Part shown: positions 50,266 through 58,806 of the stretch, piece after piece
Layout of the letters: each line of letters opens with the position of its first letter
Numbering within the stretch: the first letter of the stretch is position 1
The notes under the pieces: model-generated
What the model saw: the letters and a program-made list of their open reading frames with translations, nothing else
Database searches by the model: none
What the model was told of the DNA's origin: nothing
Position numbers and translations under genes: made by a program
Assembly (NCBI RefSeq): GCF_002261215.1
Contig: NZ_NEVS01000004.1
Coordinates: 1,612,001-1,676,000 of the forward strand
Direction of reading: 5' to 3'
Length of the DNA stretch: 64,000 bases
Origin: Bordetella genomosp. 11
GTDB taxonomy: Bacteria; Pseudomonadota; Gammaproteobacteria; Burkholderiales; Burkholderiaceae_B

Positions 50266-50937
50266 ATGAGAATACTCATCATCGAAGACGATCCGCTACT
50301 CGGGGACGGTATAAAAAACGGTTTGCGACTGCTCGGTTATGCGGTCGATTGGTTCGGCAGCGGCAAGGAAGCCGATCAGGCCATGCGCGTCGTCCGCTAC
50401 GACGCGGTGGTGCTGGATCTCGGCCTGCCCGGCGAGGACGGCCTGGCCCTGCTGCGGCGCTGGCGCGAAGCCGGCCGCGCCTTGCCCATCATCGTCCTGA
50501 CGGCACGCGATGCGGTGGAAAACCGCATCGCCGGGCTGGATGCGGGCGCCGACGACTACCTCATCAAACCCATCGCGCTGGACGAGCTGGCGGCGCGCCT
50601 GCGCGCCGTGACGCGGCGCGAGGCCGGCAAGCCCGAACCCGTCTGGCGGCATGGCGATCTGGAATACCATCCCGCATCCCATGAGGTGTACTGGCAAGGA
50701 CGCCGCGTCGACCTCTCCAGCCGCGAGGCCCTGCTGCTGGAATTGTTCCTGACCCATCCCAACCGCGTCCTCACGCGGGAGTTCATCCGCGAAAGGCTTT
50801 ACGACTGGGACGCGGACGTGGAAAGCAACGCGCTGGACGTCTTCGTGCACCACGTACGCAAAAAGATACATCCCAAGATCATCCGCACCCTGCGCGGCTC
50901 CGGATACGCGCTGGGACAGGTGGACATCGATTCATGA
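50266..50937 (+). CDS. OmpR-family response regulator (QseB/PmrA/TctD-like)
   Basis: The 223-aa regulator has a receiver (IIEDD, phospho-acceptor Asp51 in VVLDLGLPGEDG, Lys in YLIKPIAL) and a C-terminal winged helix (VDLSSREALLLELFLTHPNR, ALDVFVHHVRKKI). The 3' end overlaps its kinase gene by four bases. The divergent operon is its obvious target. Confidence 0.9.
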   Translation: MRILIIEDDPLLGDGIKNGLRLLGYAVDWFGSGKEADQAMRVVRYDAVVLDLGLPGEDGLALLRRWREAGRALPIIVLTARDAVENRIAGLDAGADDYLIKPIALDELAARLRAVTRREAGKPEPVWRHGDLEYHPASHEVYWQGRRVDLSSREALLLELFLTHPNRVLTREFIRERLYDWDADVESNALDVFVHHVRKKIHPKIIRTLRGSGYALGQVDIDS

Positions 50938-52292
50938 CCTTGCAGCAACGACTCATCGTCGCCGTGCTCGTGGCCGCGCCCGTGGCCTGGCTGCTGACCA
51001 TCGCCGGTACCTACTGGCGCGCGGAACACGAAATCAACGAACTGTACGACACCGATATGCTGCGCCTGGCGCAGCAGGCGCTGGCGGTGGCAAGGCTGCT
51101 GCCCGCGGACGCGGCGCCCTCGCCCGAACCCTTGAAGATGGTGCTTCCCGGCGATCTCGGCGCCGCGGAGCTGCAGGACTGGTCCCTGGCCGTGTGGCGT
51201 GGCGCGGGCGATCCGCTGGTGGCCGATCCCGAAGCGCAGCAGTTCCCCCGCAACGGCACGCGCGAGGGCTTCTTCGACAGCGTGGTCGACGACGTATCGT
51301 GGCGCCTGTTCTACCTGAACGATCCGGCCAGCGGCACGCGCGTGGCCGTGGGACAGCGGCTCGGCGAACGCAAGGATCTGATCGTCTCCTATATCGCCAG
51401 CCAAATCCTGCCCTTGCTCGTCAGCCTGCCGGTGCTGATCGTCCTGCTGATCGTCGCCGTGCGCCGCGCGATCAGGCCGGTCCGGGATCTTTCGCATCGC
51501 CTCGAACGGCGGGATCCGGACGACGACAGCCCGCTGCCTCTGCGCGATACGCCCGGCGAGCTGAGGATCCTGGTTCAGGCCATGAATGGCCTGCTGGCCC
51601 GGGTGGCCTCCCTGATCGAACAGGAGCGCCGCCTGACGGCGGACGCCGCCCACGAATTGCGCACGCCGCTGGCGGCGCTGCGCGCGCAATGGGATGTGGC
51701 GCAGCGCGCCGAGGATCCCGCGCAGCGCCGCCAGGCGCAGGCCAGCGTGACGCGCGGGCTCGAACGCCTGGACCGCCTGGTGGCCCAGCTTCTGACCATG
51801 GCGCGTCTGGATAGCGTCGGGCACCTGGGCTTCGGCGGCGAGATCGATTGGCGCTGCGTGGCCGAGCAGGCGGTCGGCGACTGCCTGTGGATCGCCAACC
51901 GGCGCGATATCGAGATCGAGGTCGAATGGCCCGAAAACGGCGAAGCGCCGCTGCCCATCGCCGGCGACACCGATGCGCTGGTGATCATGCTGCGCAACGT
52001 GCTGGACAACGCCGTCCGCTATGGGCCGCGGCACTCGCGCGTGCGCCTGTCCTTCACCGCGTCGCGCATCCACGTCGACGACCAGGGGTCGGGCATGCCG
52101 CCGGAAGTGCTGGCGCGCATCGGCGACCGCTTCCTGCGGGCCGCCGGCAACGAAGAATCCGGCAGCGGCCTGGGGGTATCGATCGCCCGCCGCATCGCCC
52201 GCAACCATGGACTGAACCTGCGCTTCGAAATGCGCCCGGCGGGCGGCGATTTCGGTCCCGGCCTGCGCGTGACGATCCTGCGGGGATCGTAG
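50934..52292 (+). CDS. Sensor histidine kinase (QseC/TctE-like)
   Basis: The 452-aa kinase has two membrane helices (about 8-27 and 156-177) around a ~125-residue periplasmic sensor region, a HAMP-like linker, HisKA with His240 in LTADAAHELRTPLAALR, and HATPase (NVLDNAVRYG, DQGSGM, GSGLGVSIARR). It partners the response regulator by ATGA coupling. The signal is unknown. Confidence 0.9.
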   Translation: MTLQQRLIVAVLVAAPVAWLLTIAGTYWRAEHEINELYDTDMLRLAQQALAVARLLPADAAPSPEPLKMVLPGDLGAAELQDWSLAVWRGAGDPLVADPEAQQFPRNGTREGFFDSVVDDVSWRLFYLNDPASGTRVAVGQRLGERKDLIVSYIASQILPLLVSLPVLIVLLIVAVRRAIRPVRDLSHRLERRDPDDDSPLPLRDTPGELRILVQAMNGLLARVASLIEQERRLTADAAHELRTPLAALRAQWDVAQRAEDPAQRRQAQASVTRGLERLDRLVAQLLTMARLDSVGHLGFGGEIDWRCVAEQAVGDCLWIANRRDIEIEVEWPENGEAPLPIAGDTDALVIMLRNVLDNAVRYGPRHSRVRLSFTASRIHVDDQGSGMPPEVLARIGDRFLRAAGNEESGSGLGVSIARRIARNHGLNLRFEMRPAGGDFGPGLRVTILRGS

Positions 52293-52330
52293 TGCGCGTG
52301 GCGCCCGGCGCCCCGGATTAGTCCTTAAGT

Positions 52331-52352
52331 ACGAGCCCCGCGACGGGCTCGT
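52331..52352 (+). terminator. Hairpin terminator after the two-component operon
   Basis: ACGAGCCC and GGGCTCGT pair over 8 bp around a 6-base loop, 39 bases after the kinase stop. Only a short T pair follows. It separates the kinase from the BON/Hsp20 transcript. Confidence 0.5.
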
Positions 52353-52382
52353 TCCGCGGCCGTTTCCCATCCCCGATGCAAC

Positions 52383-52396
52383 TTGACCAATGTCAA
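52383..52396. promoter_or_regulatory. FNR/ANR-type box upstream of BON-hsp20-BON-usp genes
   Basis: TTGACCAATGTCAA is centred about 77 bases before the BON start. A -10-like TATGAA lies at 52422-52427. It could drive the four + strand stress genes up to 55175. Confidence 0.72.
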
Positions 52397-52466
52397 GGCA
52401 TACCCGCGCGTCTCGCACGAGTATGAACGCAAGGCTTCATCGCGAAGCCCCGTACGGGAGGCCATC

Positions 52467-53114
52467 ATGAACGACGCGGAACTGCGCAAGCGTGTCCTGG
52501 AAGAACTCGAGTTCGACCCCAGCCTGGATGCCGCCCACATCGGCGTGGCCGTGGAAGATGGCATCGCCACCCTGACCGGGCACGTCTCCGCCTACGCGCA
52601 AAAGTACAACGCCGAGCGCGCGGCGCAGCGGGTCAAGGGCGTGCGCGGGATCGCGCAGGAAATCGAAGTCCGCCCGCCCACGGCCAGCCCCACCGACGAC
52701 GACCAGCTGGCCAAGCGCGCGCTGGATCTTATCGCCTGGGATGCCTCCCTGCCTGCCGACGCCGTCAAGGTAAAGGTCGAACGGGGCTGGGTGACATTGA
52801 GCGGTGAGGTGGAGTGGCACCACCAGCGCATGGGCTGCGAAAGCGCCGTGCGGCGGCTGGCCGGCGTCACCGGCGTATCCAACCTGATCGAATTGCGGCA
52901 CCGGGTCCAGTCCGGCGATATCAGGGCCAGCGTCGACCAGGCCCTGCGGCGCAGCGCCGAAGTCGAAGCCGGCAACATCCGCCTGCATGTAAATGGCGGC
53001 GAAGTGACGCTGTCGGGCACGACCCGCAGCTGGCACGAACGCAATGCCGTGCAGCGGGCGGCATGGGCGGTGCCGGGCGTGACCTCCGTCGTCAACCATC
53101 TGACCGTCGTGTAG
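52467..53114 (+). CDS. Triple BON-domain protein (paralogue of 996-1643)
   Basis: The 215-aa protein has three BON repeats in the same layout and exact length as the protein at 996-1643, with long identical runs such as YNAERA and QRVKGVRGI. No signal peptide. The start follows GGGAG. It leads a stress-gene string with Hsp20, another BON protein and a tandem Usp. Confidence 0.87.
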   Translation: MNDAELRKRVLEELEFDPSLDAAHIGVAVEDGIATLTGHVSAYAQKYNAERAAQRVKGVRGIAQEIEVRPPTASPTDDDQLAKRALDLIAWDASLPADAVKVKVERGWVTLSGEVEWHHQRMGCESAVRRLAGVTGVSNLIELRHRVQSGDIRASVDQALRRSAEVEAGNIRLHVNGGEVTLSGTTRSWHERNAVQRAAWAVPGVTSVVNHLTVV

Positions 53115-53151
53115 CGACGGCCCAACCTTTACACCCAACATGGAGCAAACC

Positions 53152-53574
53152 ATGAGCCGACTCACTCGTTACAGCCCCTTCTCCGCCGAACCGTTCGCCG
53201 ACGCCTTCGAAGGATTCCTGCGCCCGATACGCGGCCTGGCGGAAGACGGCCCCCGCATGGACCTCGATATCACCGAGAACGACAAGGAGTACGTCCTCCA
53301 GGCCGAGATCCCCGGCATGAACAAGGAGGATATCCAGGTCGACATCGACGGCGGCGAGGTACGCATCTCCGCCAAGAAATCCTCCGAAAAAGAAGTCAAG
53401 GATGGCGATCGCGTCGTGCGCAGCGAGCGCTACTGGGGCCAGATGCAGCGCGCCGTCTCGTTCGCCACCAGCATCGATGAAGACCACGTCACGGCCGTGT
53501 ACGACAAGGGCGTACTCAAGCTGACGCTGCCGAAAAAGGCCGGCGACGGCACGCGCCGCATCGAGATTTCGTAA
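53152..53574 (+). CDS. Small heat-shock protein Hsp20
   Basis: The 140-aa alpha-crystallin-domain protein runs from RMDLDITENDKEYVLQAEIP to the GVLKLTLPKK signature and ends with the IEIS tail (I-x-I motif for oligomerisation). It is an ATP-independent holdase. I chose the ATG at 53152, which has GGAG six to seven bases upstream, over the ATG at 53140. Confidence 0.92.
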   Translation: MSRLTRYSPFSAEPFADAFEGFLRPIRGLAEDGPRMDLDITENDKEYVLQAEIPGMNKEDIQVDIDGGEVRISAKKSSEKEVKDGDRVVRSERYWGQMQRAVSFATSIDEDHVTAVYDKGVLKLTLPKKAGDGTRRIEIS

Positions 53575-53607
53575 AGCGGCCAGGCGGGCGCCCCGGGAGA
53601 CAAGACC

Positions 53608-54288
53608 ATGAATCAGGAAGAAAGAAACGCCGACGAATCCCTGCGCCAGCGGGTGCTGGATGCGCTGGAGGCCGACCCCGCCGTGAATGCCGCGCATGTC
53701 GGCGTTTCCGCGTCCAACGGCATCGTGACGCTGTCCGGGCACGTCGACACCTATGCGGAACGGTTCGATATCGAACACATCGTCCGCAAGGTGCGGGGCG
53801 TGCGCGGGATCGCGCTCGAAGTCACCGTGCGCCGGGCGGCCGACAAGCACGTGGACGACGACCAGATCGCCCAGCGCGCGCTTTCCATCATCAAATGGAG
53901 CGCCGGCATACCGGAACAGGACATCCAGGTCACCGTGCAGCATGGCTGGGTGACGCTTACCGGCAGGGTCTCCTGGCATTTCCAGCGCATGGCCGCGGAA
54001 ATGGCGGTACGCAAGCTGTCCGGGGTGACGGGGATTACGAACCAGATCGAACTGCTGCGGCAGGTTCGTCCCGACAACGTCGAACGCACGATACAGGCCG
54101 CGCTGCGCCGCGACGCGGAGCTGGAAGCGGCCGGCATCCACGTCGCCATCCGCGGCGAGACGGCTGTCCTGGAGGGCCACGTCTCCACCTGGCATGAGAA
54201 GGCCGCCGCCGAGCGCGCCTGCTGGTCGGTGCCGGGCGTGCGAGCCGTCGAGAATCTCTTGTCCATCCGCTCCGAGGTCACGGCCTGA
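53608..54288 (+). CDS. Triple BON-domain protein, more divergent
   Basis: The 226-aa protein has three BON repeats (VTLSGHV, VTLTGRV, AVLEGHV) and an acidic N-terminus. It is clearly related to, but diverged from, the two 215-aa BON proteins. No signal peptide is present. It lies 33 bases after hsp20 on the same strand. Confidence 0.87.
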   Translation: MNQEERNADESLRQRVLDALEADPAVNAAHVGVSASNGIVTLSGHVDTYAERFDIEHIVRKVRGVRGIALEVTVRRAADKHVDDDQIAQRALSIIKWSAGIPEQDIQVTVQHGWVTLTGRVSWHFQRMAAEMAVRKLSGVTGITNQIELLRQVRPDNVERTIQAALRRDAELEAAGIHVAIRGETAVLEGHVSTWHEKAAAERACWSVPGVRAVENLLSIRSEVTA

Positions 54289-54335
54289 GGGCGAGCCTGT
54301 CGATAAACACGATAAATCCAAAAGCGAGAACCATC

Positions 54336-55175
54336 ATGCTGAAACGCATCGCGCTGCACATCGAGAAAGACCAGGCCTGCCCGGCCCGCACGGCCACCAC
54401 CCTGGCGCTGGCGCAGCGCTTCGGGGCGGAGGTCCTGGGCATATACGTCGCCTATGTGTGGCCGCGCGACACCCTGGACGAAAGCGTCATCCCCAGCGGG
54501 GTCTACGAGGTCATGCTGCAGCAACGCGCGGCGGACCGCGAGAAATGCCATACCGAATTCAATCGCCGGGTCGACGCCGCCGGCAACGTCGCGGCCCAAT
54601 GGCGCACGCCGGACGGCCGCCCGGAGCAGGTTCTGCCACTGCACGCGCGCTGCGCCGACCTGCTGGTCCTCAGCCAGGCCAACAACACGGACACGGATTC
54701 CATCGTCGATCCTTATCTGGTGGAAACCATCGTCATGAGCGCGGGCCGGCCAGTCCTGGTCGTGCCCTACGCCGGGGAATACAGCACGGTCGGCAATCGC
54801 ATCCTGTTCTGCTGGGACCATGGCCGCGAGGCGGCGCGTGCCCTCGCCGATGCCGCACCCTTCATCGAAAAAGCCGAGGAGACCTTCGTCCTGACGCTGG
54901 ACGCGCAATCCGACGCCATGCGGGCGCGCCAGACGGTCGCCGACGACCTGCCGGCCTGGTTCCGTGCCCAGGGCTATCGCGAGCCCAGGATGCTGATCCG
55001 CGAGACGAGCGAGGTGGGCATCGGCAACGCCATCCTCAATGCCGCTTCCGACCACAGTTGCGACCTGATCGTGATGGGCCTGTACGGACATAGCCGCATG
55101 CGTGAATGGGTGCTGGGCGGCGCCTCGCGGGAGATCATGGAAGCCATGACCGTCCCGGTGCTGTTCTCGCATTGA
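54336..55175 (+). CDS. Tandem universal stress protein (two Usp domains)
   Basis: The 279-aa protein has two Usp domains, about 1-145 and 148-279. The second keeps the ATP-loop pattern GLYGHSRMREWVLGGASRE; the first has a degenerate loop (SQANNTDTDSIVDPYLVE). The uneven pair suggests that one domain binds nucleotide and the other mediates dimer contacts. The TGA stop lies inside the next FNR/ANR box. Confidence 0.88.
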   Translation: MLKRIALHIEKDQACPARTATTLALAQRFGAEVLGIYVAYVWPRDTLDESVIPSGVYEVMLQQRAADREKCHTEFNRRVDAAGNVAAQWRTPDGRPEQVLPLHARCADLLVLSQANNTDTDSIVDPYLVETIVMSAGRPVLVVPYAGEYSTVGNRILFCWDHGREAARALADAAPFIEKAEETFVLTLDAQSDAMRARQTVADDLPAWFRAQGYREPRMLIRETSEVGIGNAILNAASDHSCDLIVMGLYGHSRMREWVLGGASREIMEAMTVPVLFSH

Positions 55176-55185
55176 CCCAGGTCAA
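55172..55185. promoter_or_regulatory. FNR/ANR-type box at CcoI-like gene
   Basis: TTGACCCAGGTCAA is centred 41.5 bases before the A of the downstream ATG (55220). A -10-like TACGCT lies at 55208-55213. If this is a class II promoter, transcription begins at the start codon itself, predicting a leaderless mRNA. Confidence 0.65.
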
Positions 55186-55219
55186 GGTCGCGGCCGGACG
55201 GCCGGCGTACGCTGCAGCC

Positions 55220-56218
55220 ATGCGTCCCTACTCCATCTTCTCCATCCCGGCCGGGCTGTCGCCGGCGGACCGCCAGGTCCGCCGCCACGCCCTGCTGCGG
55301 CTGGGATTGGCCTGGCTGGTCATGATGCAGGTCATGATGCTGGCGTGGCCGGCCTACGTGCGCCACGATGACCTGCCGGCGCGCAATCTGGCGACCCTGG
55401 ACTGGGCCATCGGGCTGATGAACTGGGCCAGCCTGGCGCTGACGCTGCCGGTCCTGGTCTATTCCGCCTGGCCCTTATGGCACGGCGCGGCGACACGACT
55501 ATGGCAGGGGCGGCCCGGAATGGACCTGCCGGTGGCCACGGGCATGGCGGCCGCTTTCGTACCCAGCGTCCACGCCACGATCGCCGGGGACGGCGCGGTG
55601 TACTTCGATTCCGTCACGATGTTCGTCGCCTTTCTGCTGACGGCGCGCTACCTGGCGCTGTGCGCGCGCCAGTCGCGCGCAGGCGGCCGCAACGACCCGC
55701 TGCGGCGCACGCGTGCCACGCTTACCCTGTACGCCGACCGCCGCGCGGCGCAGTTCTGTACCGTTCAACTGGCCGCCACGTTCGCCACCGGCCTGGTCTG
55801 GATCTGGCTCGACCCCGGCCGCTTCCTGCCCGTCACGGTCGCGATGCTGGTGATCAGCTGCCCCTGCGCGCTGTCGATGTCGGTACCGGCGGTCATGGCC
55901 AGCGCCGACGCCGCCATCGGCGCCCTGCCCTGTGCCGACGAAGCCGACATCCGCGCCATCCAGGCCATGGCCGCGCGCAAGGCCATGCAGAACCTCTACG
56001 GCAGCGCGGCCTTCCATCTCTTGATGATGCCCCTGGCGGCCCTGGGCTGGGTCACGCCGTGGCTGGCGGCGGTCACGATGCTGGTGTCGTCCCTGGCGGT
56101 GGCGGGCAACGCGTGGCGGCTGCATGGCCGCTGGATCGACGGCCATGCATCGGCCCGGTCCCGTGCATCGGGCGCGCCGGCGGAAGGCGGCGCGGGCGCG
56201 GCGGTGGGAACGCCATGA
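55220..56218 (+). CDS. CcoI-like membrane protein lacking the ATPase catalytic domains
   Basis: The 332-aa protein aligns by eye with the membrane core of CcoI-type copper P-type ATPases: MDLPVATGMAAAF, VYFDSVTMFVAFLLTARYL, the copper-transport CPC motif at residues 214-216 (VISCPCALSMS), and the final helices (QNLYGSAAFHLLMMPLAALG). The actuator domain (TGE loop), the phosphorylation motif DKTGT, the nucleotide domain and the N-terminal metal-binding domain are all missing, in frame. It cannot hydrolyse ATP. No ribosome site precedes the ATG. It overlaps ccoS. Confidence 0.8.
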   Translation: MRPYSIFSIPAGLSPADRQVRRHALLRLGLAWLVMMQVMMLAWPAYVRHDDLPARNLATLDWAIGLMNWASLALTLPVLVYSAWPLWHGAATRLWQGRPGMDLPVATGMAAAFVPSVHATIAGDGAVYFDSVTMFVAFLLTARYLALCARQSRAGGRNDPLRRTRATLTLYADRRAAQFCTVQLAATFATGLVWIWLDPGRFLPVTVAMLVISCPCALSMSVPAVMASADAAIGALPCADEADIRAIQAMAARKAMQNLYGSAAFHLLMMPLAALGWVTPWLAAVTMLVSSLAVAGNAWRLHGRWIDGHASARSRASGAPAEGGAGAAVGTP

Positions 56219-56352
56219 CCATCCTGGTATTGCTGCTGCCTCTGTCCCTGCTGTTCGTCGCGGCGATCGGGGGCTTCCTGGCCTGGGCGGTGCTGACCGG
56301 GCAATACGACGACACCGACGGCATCGCGGACCGCCTGCCGGACGACGACTGA
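56215..56352 (+). CDS. ccoS: cbb3-type oxidase assembly protein CcoS
   Basis: The 45-aa protein has one membrane helix (ILVLLLPLSLLFVAAIGGFL) followed by the CcoS-type WAVLTGQYDDTDG signature and an acidic tail. It helps insert cofactors into cbb3 oxidase. The start overlaps the CcoI-like stop (ATGA). Confidence 0.85.
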   Translation: MTILVLLLPLSLLFVAAIGGFLAWAVLTGQYDDTDGIADRLPDDD

Positions 56353-56401
56353 CGCGCGCGCGCGACACGGCGCCCCGGCGGCCGATTCCCGCGCACCGGG
56401 A

Positions 56402-56415
56402 TTGACCAAGGTCAA
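56402..56415. promoter_or_regulatory. FNR/ANR-type box upstream of ccoNOQP
   Basis: TTGACCAAGGTCAA is centred about 66 bases before ccoN, with a -10-like CATCAT at 56438-56443. Control of cbb3 oxidase by FNR/ANR homologues is established in many proteobacteria, which anchors the other boxes in this window. Confidence 0.8.
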
Positions 56416-56474
56416 GCCGGTTCCCCGCGGCCGGCACCATCATGGCGCCACGGAAACCAAGGGGGAGACAAATC

Positions 56475-57956
56475 ATGCGTGACAGTCCAACGACGGCGAC
56501 ATTCAACTATGGCGTCGTTCGCCGCTTCGCCTTGATGACCATCGTCTGGGGCATCGTCGGCATGGCCGTCGGGGTGCTTATAGCCGCGCAGCTGATCTGG
56601 CCGTCCCTGAACCTGGACATCCCCTGGCTGAGCTATGGCAGGCTGCGCCCCCTGCACACCAACGCGGTGATCTTCGCCTTCGGCGGCTGCGGCCTGTTCG
56701 CCACGTCCTATTACGTCGTCCAGCGCACCTGCCAGGCGCGGCTGTTCTGCGGCTGGCTGGCCGAGTTCACGTTCTGGGGCTGGCAGGCGGTGATCGTGGC
56801 CGCGGCCATTACGCTGCCCCTGGGCCTGACCAGCAGCAAGGAATACGCGGAACTGGAATGGCCGATCGACATCCTGATCACCCTGGTGTGGGTGGCCTAC
56901 GCCATCGTTTTCTTCGGCACCATCGTCAAGCGCAAGGTCAAGCACATCTATGTGGCCAACTGGTTCTTCGGCGCCTACATCCTGACGATCGCCATCCTGC
57001 ACATCGTCAACAACGTCGAACTGCCGGTGACGATGTGGAAGTCCTATTCCGCCTACGCGGGCGTGCAGGACGCCATGGTCCAGTGGTGGTACGGGCACAA
57101 TGCCGTGGGTTTTTTCCTGACCACCAGCTTCCTCGGCATGATGTATTACTTCGTGCCGAAACAGGCGGGCCGGCCGATCTATTCGTATCGCCTGTCCATC
57201 GTCCACTTCTGGGCGCTGGTCTTTACCTATATGTGGGCCGGCCCGCATCACCTGCTGTATACGTCGCTGCCGGATTGGACGCAGTCGCTGGGCATGACGT
57301 TTTCGCTGGTGCTGCTGGCGCCCTCGTGGGGCGGCATGATCAACGGCATCCTGACCCTGCAGGGTGCCTGGCACCGCCTGCGCACCGATCCCATTCTGAA
57401 GTTCCTGGTGACCGCGCTGTCCTTCTACGGCATGGCGACCTTCGAAGGCTCGATGATGTCCATCCGCAGCGTCAATGCCTTGTCCCATTACACCGACTGG
57501 ACGATCGGCCACGTGCATTCCGGCGCCCTGGGCTGGGTCGCCATGATCACCTTCGGTTCGCTCTACTACCTGATCCCCCGCCTCTACGGCCGCGAGACCA
57601 TGTACAGCGTGCGTGCCATCGAACTGCACTTCTGGGTCGCCACGCTGGGGGTGGTCCTGTACATCGCGGCGATGTGGACCGCCGGCGTCCAGCAGGGTCT
57701 GATGTGGCGCGCCACCGCCCCGGACGGCACGCTGGTCTATAGCTTCGTCGAGGAATTGAAGACCCGCGTCCCGTACTACCTGATCCGCCTGCTGGGCGGG
57801 ACGATGTTCCTGGCCGGCGTGCTCGTCATGGCCTGGAATACCTGGATGACCGTGCGCAAGGCCACCGCCGTCGATCCCGCCATCCCGCAGCCCGCGCCGC
57901 AGCCCGTCGCCGTACCGCTGGCCGAGCCGGCCGTCGCCACCACCACCGCCGCCTGA
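56475..57956 (+). CDS. ccoN: cbb3-type cytochrome c oxidase subunit I
   Basis: The 493-aa protein has about 12 helices and the heme/copper His ligands in [37 protein letters not shown] and HVHSGALGW. It is the catalytic subunit of the high-affinity terminal oxidase, reducing oxygen to water and pumping protons. The start follows GGGGGAG. The last ~25 residues are Pro/Ala-rich and variable. Confidence 0.95.
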   Translation: MRDSPTTATFNYGVVRRFALMTIVWGIVGMAVGVLIAAQLIWPSLNLDIPWLSYGRLRPLHTNAVIFAFGGCGLFATSYYVVQRTCQARLFCGWLAEFTFWGWQAVIVAAAITLPLGLTSSKEYAELEWPIDILITLVWVAYAIVFFGTIVKRKVKHIYVANWFFGAYILTIAILHIVNNVELPVTMWKSYSAYAGVQDAMVQWWYGHNAVGFFLTTSFLGMMYYFVPKQAGRPIYSYRLSIVHFWALVFTYMWAGPHHLLYTSLPDWTQSLGMTFSLVLLAPSWGGMINGILTLQGAWHRLRTDPILKFLVTALSFYGMATFEGSMMSIRSVNALSHYTDWTIGHVHSGALGWVAMITFGSLYYLIPRLYGRETMYSVRAIELHFWVATLGVVLYIAAMWTAGVQQGLMWRATAPDGTLVYSFVEELKTRVPYYLIRLLGGTMFLAGVLVMAWNTWMTVRKATAVDPAIPQPAPQPVAVPLAEPAVATTTAA

Positions 57957-57966
57957 AGGATCGACC

Positions 57967-58626
57967 ATGAGCACCGGCAAGCAATCCTTCTTTTCGCACC
58001 ACACGCTGGAAAAAAATATCGGCCTGATGATCGTCGCCACGGTCGTCGTCGTGTCGATGGCGGGACTGGTGCAGATCATTCCGCTGTTCCACCAGCATTC
58101 GACGACGGAGGCCGAGGCGGGCATCCAGCCCTACAGCCCCCTGCGCCTGATGGGGCGCGACGTCTATATCCGCGAAGGCTGTGTCAGCTGCCACTCGCAG
58201 CAGGTACGCATGCTGCAGTCCGAGGTCCAGCGCTATGGACCGTACTCCACGGCCGGCGAATCGGTTTTCGACCATCCGTTCCTGTGGGGTTCCAAGCGCA
58301 CGGGGCCCGACCTGGCGCGCGTGGGCGGGCGCTATTCGGACGCCTGGCACCGCGAGCACCTGCGCGATCCGCGCGCCGTCGTGCCGGAATCCAACATGCC
58401 CGCCTACCCCTGGCTGCGCACCGCACCGCTGGCCGGACAGAACGTCGCGGACCGCATGCGGGCATTGCGCCAGCTGGGCGTGCCCTACACCGACCGGGAC
58501 ATCGCCGACGCCCCCAAGGCGCTGGAAGGCAAGACCGAAGAAGACGCCCTGGTGGCCTATCTGCAGGAACTGGGCGTCGCCGCCCGCAAGAGCGCCGCGC
58601 CGGCTGCATCCGCCAACGGAGACTGA
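57967..58626 (+). CDS. ccoO: cbb3-type cytochrome c oxidase subunit II (mono-heme c)
   Basis: The 219-aa protein has an N-terminal membrane anchor (about 18-38) and one c-type heme site, [12 protein letters not shown], with the distal Met ligand probably in [10 protein letters not shown]. It passes electrons to CcoN. It lies ten bases after ccoN. Confidence 0.95.
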   Translation: MSTGKQSFFSHHTLEKNIGLMIVATVVVVSMAGLVQIIPLFHQHSTTEAEAGIQPYSPLRLMGRDVYIREGCVSCHSQQVRMLQSEVQRYGPYSTAGESVFDHPFLWGSKRTGPDLARVGGRYSDAWHREHLRDPRAVVPESNMPAYPWLRTAPLAGQNVADRMRALRQLGVPYTDRDIADAPKALEGKTEEDALVAYLQELGVAARKSAAPAASANGD

Positions 58627-58629
58627 ACC

Positions 58630-58806
58630 ATGGCCTATCTGACCGCCATCGTGACGGCCATATCCATGGCCACCTTCCTGGGCATCATCGCGTGGGCCTG
58701 GTCCCGCGGCCGCCAGGCCGCCAACCGGGACGCCGCGCTGCTGCCCTTCGCCTTGCCCGACGAATGCACGACGCCGCAATCCGGCATGGGAAACCGCCAT
58801 GAGTGA
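58630..58806 (+). CDS. ccoQ: cbb3-type oxidase small subunit CcoQ
   Basis: The 58-aa protein has one membrane helix (LTAIVTAISMATFLGIIAWA) followed by a basic then acidic tail, as in CcoQ. The reading frame starts three bases after the ccoO stop and overlaps ccoP by eight bases. It stabilises the complex. Confidence 0.85.
   Translation: MAYLTAIVTAISMATFLGIIAWAWSRGRQAANRDAALLPFALPDECTTPQSGMGNRHE

Noticed and set aside
55220..56218. Treating the CcoI-like gene as a pseudogene
   Set aside because: The frame is open throughout. The missing domains are removed in frame at helix boundaries, the gene overlaps ccoS, and it has its own regulatory box.
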